Below, in pieces: positions 51,651 to 63,830 of a stretch of 64,000 nucleotides of DNA. How positions within the stretch are numbered: position 1 is the first letter of the stretch; every line of letters begins with the position of its first letter. The notes under the pieces are model-generated. The model made no database searches. It saw nothing but the letters and a program-made list of their open reading frames with translations, and was not told the origin of the DNA. This stretch comes from Tetragonia tetragonoides. Its lineage: Eukaryota > Streptophyta > Magnoliopsida > Caryophyllales > Aizoaceae. The DNA lies in NCBI GenBank assembly GCA_038025085.1, contig CM076151.1, positions 10,173,001-10,237,000 on the forward strand, in the 5' to 3' direction. A program made the translations under genes and the position numbers.

Positions 51651-51754
51651 CTACCAATCTCTCTACCATTTACGTACCAATCCTAGTTTCACAATACTAA
51701 TATTTTCACAACTTCACAAAACCATCCTACATACAAATTAAACCAAAGATCACC

Positions 51755-51994
51755 ATGGCTGCCAGAGGGTCTATTCCTTTCATTATGAAGAAGAAGGAAA
51801 AGATCGAAGATGAAGCCCTACCGCGCCCAACACAGCCGGACCTCCGGCGTGGGGTGGCGATTTTCATCACTATTCTTGGCATGGTGGCATATATCTCGGG
51901 GTACTTTCCAGGACGACCCGTCACACCCATGCAGGCCATTGCTCGTCCCCGGCCCAGGATTAGAAACGGGGTTGATTTTATCAATTTCGTTTAA
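51755..51994 (+). CDS. Unknown small single-pass membrane protein
   Basis: 79 residues, single exon. I do not recognise a family. The start has a strong plant context (CACCATGGCT) and sits about 105 bases after a TATA box with a leader that has no upstream ATG in a strong context. Residues 1-33 are charged and basic with a KKKEKIEDE stretch; residues 34-51 (GVAIFITILGMVAYISGYF) form one hydrophobic segment; the tail is Pro/Arg-rich (PGRPVTPMQAIARPRPRIR) and positively charged. An overlapping 79-codon frame in phase 3 and an 85-codon minus frame are shadows. It could be a small plant-specific protein or a decayed gene start; the promoter-like context favours a real gene. Confidence 0.5.
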   Translation: MAARGSIPFIMKKKEKIEDEALPRPTQPDLRRGVAIFITILGMVAYISGYFPGRPVTPMQAIARPRPRIRNGVDFINFV

Positions 51995-52009
51995 TTGGGA
52001 ACGAAAAAT

Positions 52010-53110
52010 CTTACCATTGAAGTGCGTGACAGGTTTCTTGATCCATTAATCTAATCTACTCACTGATGCAATGTTAGCTTTATTTGTAAAATCATTAGAT
52101 TATCAAGTTCACAAGTTTCAACCTCTTGCAAATCTGAAATCATGTAGTTTCAAAAATAGGTGTTACATGTTCAAGCATTCATACTTCCATTTGCACAAAA
52201 TTCACACACACTAAATTGACAAAATATTGGCAAATACATCAATATTTCCGATCCAAGGTGCTGAGAGAACAAGGTCATCAAATAAAGATCAGGATAAGCT
52301 AAGGCAAAATGTGAGTATTTCTGTTACTGTTAATATTTCACTGTTTGATTTTTTTTTCTTCTACTGTCCACCAATGGTTGATTGTGTACTTGCTTTTCTT
52401 TGGTGCTTTCTTAATTCATTAGGGATGTGCGTGGACAGATCAACTCTTCACAGCTTGAGGCACATGCGGGTTGCTCGTCTCGTATGAAACCGCCGAAGAA
52501 AGCACCATTTAAGTGCGTGACAGGTTCCTTGATTCTACTCACTAATGAAGCGTTAGCTTTGCAAAATATCATTAGATCATCAAGTTCACAAGTTTCAAGC
52601 TCTTGCATAGGATGAAACCGAAATCATGTAGTTTCATAAATAAAGTGTTCGAGCATTAATACTTCCAATTGCACAAAATTCACACTAGCATTGAATTGAC
52701 AAAATATTAGCAGTGTATGTGCTTTGATGCTGAATTTCTCAGTGTGCTACATCAATCTTTCAGATCCAAAAGTGTTGTGAAAACCAGGTCATTAAATAAA
52801 GGTCCGGGCAAGCTAAGGCGAAAGTGAGTATTTCCAGTTACTGTTGATATTTCACTACTTTTTGTTTTCTTTTCCCTGTTGCCAACCAATGAGCGATTGT
52901 GTACTTGCTTTTCTTTGGTGTTTTTTTAATTCTCTAGGGACTTGAGGTTACATAAGTTGGTCTGTCAAGATTGTTTTCTGCCTGATGTTACAGAAGTTGG
53001 GTACTATGTGCGTGGACAGATCAGTACTTCACAGCTTGAGGCACATGCAGGTTGCTCTTCTCGTAGGAAACCGCGAGCAGACAGAGAAGTGGCAGGAGGA
53101 GATCAATGCT
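52010..53110 (+). pseudogene. Tandemly duplicated fragment of a PHD-finger/Tify-type nuclear protein gene
   Basis: Two direct copies of ~500-580 bp (52021-52508 and 52510-53090), each starting AAGTGCGTGACAGGTT and holding the same exon-like pieces. In copy 2: an exon after TTTCAG reading SKSVVKTRSLNKGPGKLRRK with donor GTGAGT, then an exon after CTCTAG reading RDLRLHKLV..DVTEVGYYVRGQ and STSQLEAHAGCSSRRKP. These match the segment that precedes the PHD finger in plant Tify/CCT_2-PHD-acyltransferase-like nuclear proteins (RLHKLVF.. DGTEVAYYVRGQ .. SPSQFEAHAG). Copy 1 lacks the middle of the last exon. The PHD finger and acetyltransferase part are absent, so this is a gene fragment. Confidence 0.65.
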
Positions 53111-53334
53111 GAAGATGATTGATGCCACAAACGAGGAGAGCAATGCTCGGGTAATATCAAAACCCTGCTTCAAACAGTTGACATTTTAATCAGGTGAGGA
53201 GTATATTTGCTTGCTCAGACAGAAGATTTGATTCATTCTAGTTTCTGCAGCAACTTACAATTGTAAAAGTAGTTTTAAGATGTGTAAAGGCTTGCGCATG
53301 TTCATAAAACTCTGTATGTACTAGTATATCATGA

Positions 53335-56300
53335 ACGTAGAAGATGTTAAACTAGATGTTCATTTACATGTACTCGTAAGAGAAGTGGGTAGAAATTCAT
53401 AGTATACATGTAATTGATAAAAGCATAAGAGGCTCAGTACAGATCAGTAGTCTCATGTTTGTTGTGTCTTCTATGTAGCAACTCGGGAAAAGAAATGCTA
53501 TGACAGTAGTTTGTACTCAATTACCTAGGATGATGTCTTGATGTTGTTAGGAAGTTCAATGCCACAGGTTCACAGTGCTAGTAACTAGTATTAGCCACAT
53601 GTCATTTTGACAAAATAGGACACCAAATTAACGAGGAACAAGTTCTACTCTTTTAAGTTAAGCAGCTAACGTGGCCCTACTTGTATGTATCAGTAACTAA
53701 AGATATGCTCTGTAACTGTAATCTATTCTTGTTCAGAAATATTGCTTCTGTCCAAACTTAAATTATAACAGGGCTTTCATACTCACACCATAGCACTTTA
53801 TGTCTTTTAACTCGAGTTGCATCGCTGCTAATACAATTAAAACCACAGGGTTGGGATCTACAGAAATCCTGTTAGATCATTTGTTTTTAGAGGAATGTTT
53901 TAAGCAGTGTCCTTGACAGAACCGCTCAGCAATTAGTATCATAACTCTCACTAATCACCCTCACTTTGCAAATTCTGAAGAGCTCTCCTACCAACTTAGA
54001 CAATGAGCTCAATTTAGATAATATCCCTTATTTATTCCAAGCAACTTTGGATTTCAGGATTATACTGAAACCAGATGCATGTGGTTGTGAAAGGCTACCT
54101 ACCTTGCACAACCCTTCTTCCTCTAACGCAATGAACAAGGATTATGACAACAAAAATGCTTTATGTGGAACTTACACTGACAACGGCCATATAATGTGAA
54201 TAAATCATATTATTGTAATAACGCAAGTTAACTAAAAGAAGGTGTTCAATGGACAGCATGGGACTCATTATGGTCCAGGCAATTGAAGAAAGATACCACA
54301 TCAGTTATTGCGTAAACAGGGATCACAACAAGTATGGTCTTAGACTAATGGCTGCTTGGAAATCAAAGTACAAGTTTAGAATTAATCAGTGATCAGTATA
54401 GCCCTAGAGACCTCATAAGATAGAAGAATTTATATAAAAGATGAGCAGCTCTTCAGCTCCTTTTTGCAAGCCTTTTATCCTATTTGCTTTAACTTGCTAC
54501 AAATTAAGATACTCTTGGAGTCTATCTGTATGAAGAAATCAAGCCTTTTTAGAAGCACAAAGGTAAGCACAAAGATGTTCATTTTCCCTACTCCTGAGAT
54601 AATACAGAAAGTGTGTTAAAAGGTTTTCCACAGATGCACAGACTGCAACCTCCTACCAACAATAGCCCTCAAGCCATCTAGCCATAACATTTTCCGAAAG
54701 CCTCTAAATAGGTTCTCAATCCTGTAGGATGAGGCTTAAGGCGGCCCACAACCATTTTGACTCTACCAACTAAGAAACTGGTGAGGAATAATTTTTGTTA
54801 TACAGTTACTAAAGTTGACATCATTAGTGGGTGAAAGGTATATTAAATTGCATTTCAAGGCCACAACACTGGAAGGTGAAACATGTAATACAAAGATGCA
54901 TTAGGAGTATGCAGGTACCACTATCATGATACCATTAGTGGTAAAGAAACTACTCGAACTATTTTTTTTGAATTTTATTTTTAGGTGCCAGAACCCTCTC
55001 TCCCATGCTTCCCCTTCCTTCCCATGGAGTGGACTACATGGCCGCTAGATTGAACTTTATTTTTAGGTGGTAAAGTGGGCCACTCCAGCGCTGATTCATC
55101 TCCAAATAAAATCCTAGGAGCAAGTGGCCAGACACTTAGGGCTCGTTTACTTGGTTGCAATCTAATGTAATGCAATGCAATGCAATCAATTTTGTGGGTA
55201 AAAATGAGGTGGGAAAGGAGGGAGGAGGAGGAGAGGGATGGAAAATATGGGATTGATTACATCCTCTATGGTAATCACAATTGCTTAACTCTACCCATGT
55301 AAAGATGATTACAATGGATAGTGTAATCAATTAAACTTTTCCCCTCTCTATCATCCCCTCATCTCTTTTCCACCCTCTACTTTACTCACTAAATTGATTG
55401 CATTGCATTACATTTGATTACAACGAAGTAAACGCCACCTTAGGGATTGACAAAGGGTAAAGGGGACTCCATATACTCCTTGTGGCATTTGAACATTGGA
55501 GGTGAGGGAACACCACTAGGTTGAACACCACAAGACCAACCTGTTTAAGTTGGTTCGCTAGGATTCAACTTGGGAAATGGGAGCTGCTGGTGCAAAGAAT
55601 TTTCCAACTCCCCAGCACCACACCCCTTAAGCTACAAGCTGGCATAATAAAAATAAGAACAAAAAGCAACGGTTGTTCAATCCCTACCACATTATTGTCC
55701 CCCAACTTAAGATCGAGGATTCGATTCCTGTCATGCATTGTGCCTCCTCTGGAACAACCCCCAAAAGAAAAAAGGTACTCAAGTCAGGGGATAAAAAACC
55801 CATTGAGGGCTCTTAAAATCTATGTGCTGAGTGTTCATCACGACTCGCGAGGGGTAATAAAAATGGAGAGTGAAGTGGTTAAATTTAGAATCAACACCAT
55901 TTCTGGTCACTTTGCTACTGGGATTATCACTGAGGATGTCACAAGTCAACCACCTGCTTATTCCTTTTGGTAAGATCTTAATCTTGCTTCATTACTTAAC
56001 TGCCAGTACACATATATTTCCTAATAACATCTCTCAAAACAAAATGGCGTCCAAGTATATATTCCTCAAAAAAAAACCAAAAAGAGAAAACAAGTTTATT
56101 CAATTACCTCTCTTCCAGCTTTGGGTCATGAATTTCTGGGCATGGTCCTGACCTGGAGTGAATGAAATTACATATAGAAATCAATTTCCCAATTCGACAG
56201 TTTTCCTTTTCAAAATTTTAGAGTCCAAGTGAATTCAAGGGGAAGACTTGGTGGAACTAATTGTACAGAATCACATACTATGAAAACAAAATCCAAAAAG

Positions 56301-56600
56301 CCTAAATGATGGAGAATTGGCACATCTAAGCTAGAGGAAGGGGAGACAAAGAAAGAAGAAGAAAAAAAGTAGCAGTACCAGTTGGCCAGAGGCTAAGGAG
56401 ATGGTGGCATAGCCATTCCCAGAGTGAGATCTTCTTTGACTCTTCAATGGAGATTAGAGGCTAAGTTGTCTTCTCAGTTTCCTCTGTGATTGTGTACGAG
56501 TACATGCATCTTGAGCTTGGCCTTTTTTTCTTATTGTTTTTCTTTACACCAAAGCAAAACATTTTCCTCACTTTGTTAACTCAGCTTTTTATTGACCGAT
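53335..56600. repeat. Segmental duplication, left copy (downstream of NLR 1)
   Basis: Non-coding DNA matching 62378-63830 in the same order: TAGATGTTCATTTACATGTAC, CAGATCAGTAGTCTCATG, AAAAGAAATGCTATGACAGTAGT, AACGAGGAACAAGT, CTTTGCAAATTCTGAAGAGC, then TTTCTGGGCATGGTCCT, ending in the 3' end of the NLR. This copy has about 1.5 kb extra (54620-56120), including the MITE at 55139-55439. Otherwise no gene; the 150-codon frame at 55521-55973 has no family match. Confidence 0.85.
55139..55439. mobile_element. PIF/Harbinger-type MITE
   Basis: Ends GGGCTCGTTTACTTGGTTGC and (GATTACAAC)GAAGTAAACGCCACC are inverted repeats, flanked by TTA at 55136-55138 and 55440-55442. Subterminal TGCAATGCAATGCAATC repeats occur on both sides in inverse orientation. 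301 bp, no coding capacity. Confidence 0.85.
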
Positions 56601-59600
56601 ATTGATAAAGGGAATGTGCTGAATGATGTGGAAGTCTTCTCCGTCTCCATCTTGTTCTCCACCAGGTGTTACCCGTTGAAGCCTTCTGTTAAATTCTTCT
56701 GTTATATTAACATCCAAGTGCTGAAGGGTGGTGATGAACTTTAAGCCTTTTGGAATCCTTTGAAGCAATCTGCAGAAACCGATGGACAATGACATCAGAC
56801 AGTTCATCGCCCCCTCTTCTATTATCCACTCTTCCAACTCTTCCAAATAATCGATCTTCAGAACCTTCAGTTGTTGAAAGGTGCCGGCATTACATGTCCA
56901 TCGAGCACCTATGTAGGATCTTACTTCAAGGTTAAGCACCTTTAAACATGAGAGTATCGCAAGAGGTCTCAAGGAATCCTGAGTTAGTTTAGTGTGATAC
57001 AATGTCAACTTGGTAAGGTTAGGGGGAAAGTGAAGAGGTGATACATGCCCTATAGCTGCAAACAAACTCATTTTCCTTAGATGGTTGGAGTGGCTAAGGT
57101 CAAGATGCTTTAACTCAAAAGGCTGGCCGGCCTCCAATGGTTGAAATGGAACTATGCTCAATGCTCGCAAGTTGTCTGATACAATACTTGGGCAGCAAAT
57201 AATTCTTTCAACCAGATCTCGAGGCAAACCTGAGTCGGCGGTGATCTTTAACTTTTGGACACTCGAGCTCAGTTGTACCAGCTCGTCCATCATCCAGTCG
57301 CTTGGGTATGCTACTTCCAAAGTGTGCAAGTTCTTCAAACAGTGAAACTTAAATGGTGTACGGATCAAGAATGGTATATAAAGATGTCTAAGTTTCTCCA
57401 TAGTCGTGAGGACATCAGGAAATGTATCCAAAAAGCTGTTATGTCTCACATCTAAGGTTAACAAGTTCCTCAAATTCCCAATGGAACACGGGATGCTTCT
57501 AGTATTTGTATCCTGTATTTTCAGGTATCTCAAGTGTATTAGTTTTCCAATTTCTGGCAGATCACGTGTACTTGATCTGATGCCCCAAATGTATAGGACT
57601 CTGAGGCGCCTGAAGTTCAACAATGGTTCCAAGTTCTGTTCCAGTCTATGCTTCATCCTAGTACCTTTTCCCTCCCCTATTTCAATGAGAGACCTAACAT
57701 GCGAGCATTTCAAAGAGTCTCTGCAGGAGAAAAAAGAAGAAGAAGAAAAGATACAGGTGTTAAATCACGGGGAAAGGCAAGCAAGGCGATCAGCTAGCAG
57801 TAACAATATTGGATAGTACTCCAGTTGTTATAGAGGGCACAAATGAAGTTCAGCAAACCCATCAAGATTACAATGTTAGATGTTGAAAATGCCAAGATGG
57901 GGAAGAGCTAGGAAAATTTCCACTGAGTTACCCTTAGATATGATGAAATGTCAGCCTGATATTTCAATAATATATCAGAGATACCCAATGTTTACTATAA
58001 CTCTTTCGAGGTACACTCTGACAAAAATCCGGTCACCAGCAAAGTGATGTGTCATCCATTTTTCTTATATGCATTAACAATCATAGAAAGTTACATGACA
58101 AAATTTTAGTGCTCCTAATGGAAAAGCATGGACCTTCAAAATGGGGAAAGTGATCAAGTTTAAAGTCCCAGATTAGGAATTTTTCTTATTGATCTGTCCA
58201 ATTTTTTATTTGTGCGCTAGGATAATTAGTTTGATTTACTCCATATTTAGGATCAGTGATGTGTTTCTGATTGAGCGGGAGACTTTAATGCTGTAAATCA
58301 CAATAGATAAAACCACACATGGAAGGAAGAAAAAAAGGGAAGGCCACATAGAGCGTTGAATACCTGCCGGAGTAGATGGCATTGACCACCCGACGAGGTT
58401 GTACTTTGTTTTCTAGTGAGCTAAACGAAGACACCAACAAATAAGATGGTGGAGGGAATATTTCAAAGAATTGTTGCTCCGTGCCCTTTTCAATACAAAG
58501 ATCTCTCATCAAGTCATGAATCCGGAAACTCCGCACTTTTCCAGCATCACTTGTTCTCACAACTTGAATCATGCAGCGCTGAATAAGCTCATCTAAGCAA
58601 TCTTTTGCTAAATCATCCATTAAATTACTATCATTTGATTTGAAGAAACCTTCTGCAATCCACATTTTTGCTATGATTCCTGCAGGAAACTCATAATCTT
58701 CCGGGAAGAGGCCCAAGTAAAGGAAGCATGATTTCAAATGATAGGGTAAATCATGATAACTTAATGCCAACATGTCTTTTACCCTTCCATAGCCCAGGCT
58801 ACCATCTGCATCCATGATTCTTGAGGTTACTGCTTCCTTTATCCTGATCCATTCTTCAAGATCAGCATCTTTTGTACTCAAAAGTCCGGCTAATGCAATT
58901 ATAGCCAACGGTAGTCCATCACATTTTTCTACCATCTCCTTGCCCATCTTTACAAGGACATCATTAGTGAGGAAACTATTATTATTATGGACTTGAATTA
59001 TCTTGCAAAACAATGCCCAACTTTCTTTTCTAGTCAGGCGCTTTGGCTTGTGGACATGGAAGCTCAAACCTGGAAATTGAAAAACTTCGTGATTTCGAGT
59101 GCTGATTATAACTTTACCACTACTTCCATGTGAAAAAGCAGGCATCAGGTCTTGCAAGGCTTCCTTCTTCCAAACATCGTCCAGATATACGAGATATGTC
59201 TTCCGTGTAAGAAACTGATGAAGCTCATTCACCAACATGTCAGTGCTCCAGCTGGCTTCATTTCGAGAGACCTGCTCTCGTGGATAGCCTGTTTGTATCA
59301 AGATCTCGAGCAATAGCTGGTGAGAATCCCACACTTGACTTACACAAACCCATGCTCGGCAGGTGAAATGTTGCTTTACCAATTCATTGTTGTAGAGCTC
59401 CCGTGCTAGGGTGGTCTTGCCAGCACCACCCATGCCCACAAGGGCGACGGCAGTAACCGGATTATTCCCTTGGGGTGATCCAACAAGAAGGTCAACCAAT
59501 CGTTTGGTATCTTCCTCTATCCCAACTACATGCTCATCAGCAATGCTATGGGGATAGCTTGTTGGTCTCTTCCTCAGGGCTGCACCTTGAACGTTTGTGC

Positions 59601-60015
59601 AGACTTGGTAGTCTTGCAACCTTCGGGTGGCTTCACTGATCTTGTTCTTGAGAGCTTGAATCTCATTGCCCGTTTGATGAGTGCGCACTAGGCAACCTAA
59701 GAGGAAGGCTATCCTCTTGATAACCACCAAGCGGCCTTCTAATGATTTTTTCCGTTCTATCTCTTCCTTTTCAAAAAAGGAATCAATCAGATCTTCAGCT
59801 TCACAAGCAATCTGCCTGATGTGCTTGACGCTGGTGCGAAGCCTTTCATTGCCTGCCTCTTTCTTCGCATCCACGTCAATAAGGAAGCTGTGCATCATCT
59901 CCAGCTCTGGCACCAAGCTTTCCAGTTCCTCACTCACCTCAAGCAAGAAATCCACCTCTGCAGCAACCACATCAGCAATCCTTTCGATCAAAAAACGGAT
60001 GGTCTCCTCTGCCAT
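56589..60015 (-). CDS. CC-NB-ARC-LRR disease resistance protein (NLR), RPP13/RPM1-like, 2 exons
   Basis: Exon 1 60015-58364, exon 2 57720-56589; 2784 bases, intact frame of 927 residues. NLRs are cytoplasmic receptors that sense pathogen effectors and trigger cell-death immunity. Coiled-coil N domain 1-~130 with an EDVID-type motif EDLID at 74-78. NB-ARC motifs: P-loop GMGGAGKTT 194-202, RNBS-A RAWVCVSQ 220-227, kinase 2 YLVYLDDVW 274-282, RNBS-B KVIISTR 301-307, GLPL 367-370, RNBS-D SCFLYLGLFPEDYEF 429-443, and IHD at 499-501 in the MHD position (RIHDLMRDLC). Exon 2 holds the leucine-rich repeats (LRVLYIWGIRS.., HLRYLKIQD.., LLTLDVRHN.., ending LQRVTPGGEQDGDGED). The intron falls between NB-ARC and LRR. 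No lesion seen. A broken relative starts at the right edge of the window. Confidence 0.93.
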
Positions 60016-62377
60016 TGCTGGCTTCTTGTACCCCTCTTCACCCTCCCCTTGCTTGCTTGCTATTGCTACTTCTGTTCTTTAACTATTCTCACCAGTTCAG
60101 AAACTATTTTCGTAATCTTTTTTACATCAAATTGATAAAACTTTGACCAAAATATCCCCAGTGGTACACAAGGAGTAATAATTAACTATTTGTTATCTTT
60201 TTTCTTTTATTTTTGTGATAGGCATTTTACAAATTTATTAATTATGCTTGCATATAGTTGCAGGCGTGGAATGCGGATAACACTTCAACCTATGAGTTTG
60301 ATTCTCATGAACAAAACTTGGAATCTCTTCTTTATTATCCCAAGCTGTGGGCAACTCCTTACCACTGGAGAAAAATAATTAAGAAAAAAAAAAGTTGATA
60401 TTTTATCCACTTAAATTCATGAATCATCTGTACCATGTGACACTTCAACCTTAAATAATAAGCCACTTTTGACCTTATGCCTGACTATCTGCGTGTTTAG
60501 GTACCCAAGATCTTGTTTTTTGTTTTGGTCCACACCAAAACCCCATTGTCTTAAGTATTAACCTCGGACCTTTTTAATTTTTATTTCATTTTGAAACACA
60601 AGAATCTTGTCGCTATTAGCTCTAGACTGTGGTACCAGTATTTGCACACGACTAAACAAGGTGTAAGAATCAAATCAAATTTAATACATTTAAATTTAGG
60701 AAGTAGGAATGCTCTGAACGCTCCTCCAAATCCAATCCTATATACATGCAGAGGCCTCATTGATGTTATTTGGTGTTTAATTTACCGTGTCCACCATTTC
60801 CAGTGGAGCCAATAGCTTCACTACTTTTTGGCTTCGAAACATAATGGACTAAAGCAAAACGACTCATAAAATTTTGAAGTCGTCGATAGTCGTTACACTT
60901 CAGATCTCGGGTCAAACGGAAGCCTCTCTGGGAGATTCTCACAGGGGCAAGTTTATGTACAACCGACCCCCCCATCCTGCTCATGCGGGAGCCTCTTTAG
61001 AGGCACTATGGTAATGTTAATGTTAATGGTGTTCAATTTACCATGGGAAGTAACTTTCCTTAGGTAGTACTAATTCAGGGGAAATAGAACATTATGGAAA
61101 GAGCTCAATTTTATTTAGTTGAACTAATGAATTTCAATTTCACAGGATTTGATGTATAAAAGTTTTACATACCACGGGGTCGAGCTAGCTTGGTAAGCAA
61201 CTTTCTCCATTCTAGGGGAAGTTACTTCTTGTTTCTTTCTTCTCTCCTCTCTCCAGTCTCCTCCAAACCCCCTGAAAACAAGCAAAGCTCTTGTCAATGT
61301 CCATGACCACTGGTGATTAAGAAAAATGGACATTAGTATCTGTATTTCATTTCACATATTTGGGAGAAGTTAAGCTTATGTGACTAGAGATGCTTCAAGT
61401 GAACAAATACGAGTTACCGAAATTGTTCCAATGAAGATCAACCACCCATACTCAAAGGCTCCTTCCCCACAGTATTGTGATTGCTTCAATGTGTTGTAAT
61501 TTGTATGGGTAACCTACAGTTTGTATGGTCTGTGTTACATTTTCACTTAATCAATTTGTGAATGACAATGAGCGAGTAGAGTAATAGAAGTTTTTAGGGA
61601 GTGGCAATCATTTATCACTCTAGCCATTTGTACACCATGTCAACATAATCATTGAGTTAGACTCCCAAAATGCAGTTTCGTGGTGCAATGCCAATGAAAG
61701 TAAGCCACGGGGTTTAAGGTTTGAGTTAAATTGCACTTAAATGTACATGTCATATACCTATGCCATATCTTTCGATTTGGCATAGAGGGCGTAGCACAAA
61801 TAAGCAGGGCCTTAACAGGGATAACGATTCCGCGGCTTGGCTATAGCCTATAGACAGGTCCCTCTTGACGAAGTGTGGTTTAATTCGTGTATAGTTCTCT
61901 CAGGCAATTTATGGAACAGGTAATGAGCAACTCTTTGCACAGTTATTAATCTACAATGACCAAAAATGAAAAAAAGAAAAATATGTATTTTTGACACAGT
62001 CTGTGGCACAAGCATGTCGAATTATATAACTACTTTAACAAAGGGAAACTAAATCATTAGAGGGGCTTGAGTATAAATAGGGATACATACCGATAGTACA
62101 CGCTCTCTGTATATTAGTGCTTGGTGTCATTGTGAAATTCAGTGAAAACACCTGTGGGCATATTGGGAGATTATATTATTTACAGAATTTGAAAAGCTCA
62201 TCAGATACTCTAATTCATTGGCATAAGTACACAAGTAGATAAGATGCGGGAAGCTCTTAACTTTGGCGTACCTGTGATGCAGAGGATCTGGAACATGACG
62301 TGAACCAAGCCACACCATGATTATTGGGATGGGAGAGTATGCGAGAGTGTCGCTGTTGTTACTTTGCGATTTTGTAC
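60016..62377. other. NLR upstream region, no gene
   Basis: AT-rich. A tRNA-related box B-like GAGTTTGATTCTCA is at 60294, and a SINE 3' module is at 60890-61025. Frames of 60-74 codons are uninformative. Confidence 0.4.
60890..61025 (+). mobile_element. SINE 3' module
   Basis: Order of landmarks CTCGGGTCAAACGGAAGCC, TCTCTGGGAGATTCTCACAGG, GTACAACCGACCCCCCCATCC, TGCGGGAGCCTC, GGCACTATGGTAATG and a TTAATG-repeat tail matches a common plant SINE body. The minus-strand 72-codon frame here is an artefact. Confidence 0.55.
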
Positions 62378-63830
62378 TGTAGAGATGGTAAGCTAGATGT
62401 TCATTTGCATGTACCCGGGTAAAAATTCATAGAATACCTAGAAATTGATAAAAGCATAAGAAGAGACTCAGTACAGATCAGTAGTCTCATGTTGTGTCTT
62501 CTATGTAGCAACTCCAGAAAAGAAATGCTATGACAGTAGTCACTAGTGAATCACCTGGGATGATGTCTTGATGTTATTAGCTACATGTCATTTCAAAAAA
62601 CTAGGACACCTAATTAACGAGGAACAAGTGCTACTCTTTTAAGTTAAGCAACTAAAGTAGCCCTACTTGTATTAGTAACTAAATATCTTTCCTATCCAAA
62701 CTTAAATTATGACATGGCTTTCACAGGCACACCATAGCAGTTTATGTCTTTTAACTGGAAATTAGAGGAATGTTTGTAGCAGTGTCCTTGACAGAACCGC
62801 TCAGCGTTTTAGTATTATAACACTCACCTTATCACCCTCACTTTGCAAATTCTGAAGAGCTCTCCTGCCAACTTAGACAATGAGCTAATATTTAGATAAT
62901 ATCCCTCATTTATTCCAAGCAACTTTGGATTTCAGGATTATACTGAAACCAAATGCAGGTGGAAGTGAATAGCTACAGCATAGCCCTTCTTTGTCTAAGG
63001 CAGTGAACAAGGATTATGTCAACAAAGACCACTTAATGTGGACCTTGCACTGACAACGACCATATAACTTGAAAACTGTAATAAAGCAAGTTAACTAAAA
63101 GAAGTTGTTTCATGAACAACAGGGGACTCATTATGGTCAACAGATGAAGAAAGATGAAACATCTGTCATCTAATGTTCCATAAACAGGATCACGACAAAG
63201 TATGGTCTTAGACTAATGGCAGCTAGGAAAGCAAGGACGGGTTCAAAGTGAATCATTTGTTCAGTATAGCCATAGAGAGCTCATCAGAGAAAATAGTCTA
63301 TTCAAAAGATGAGCAGCTCTGCAGGTCTATTTTTCAAGCCCTACTTTGTTCTCATTTGCTTTTACATGCTTACAGTTTGAGGTACCTCATGGTGCCTTAA
63401 TAGAAAGGTAAGCACAAAGATATAGTTCATTTTCCCTACTTCTGAGATAATGTCGAAAGTGTGTTAAGACTTAATAGGTTTCATCTTTGCGTCATGACTT
63501 TCTGGGCATGGTCCTAACCTAGGGCGGAGGATACAAAAAGAAATCAAACTCCAATTTGACATTGTTCCTTTTCAAAAATCCCAGAGTCTAATTGAATTCT
63601 ATGAGGAAGACTTGATGGAAGTAAATGATGAAGATTGGCACATCTAGGCAGATAGAGATGGGGGGAGGGGGGCAAAGCATAGTAGAGTAAGTAGACCAAA
63701 CGTGAACGTGTGTACAAGTGCATGCATCTTTAGCTTGATTTTTATTCCTTCAACCAAAGCAAAACATTTTCCTCACCTTGTTAACTCAGCCTTTAAAAAT
63801 CTTCGTAGATGATAAAGATATCAACGGAGG
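62378..63830. repeat. Segmental duplication, right copy (downstream of NLR 2)
   Basis: Matches 53335-56600 with many small differences and without the 1.5 kb block that holds the MITE. It leads directly into the 3' end of the second NLR copy. Confidence 0.85.
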
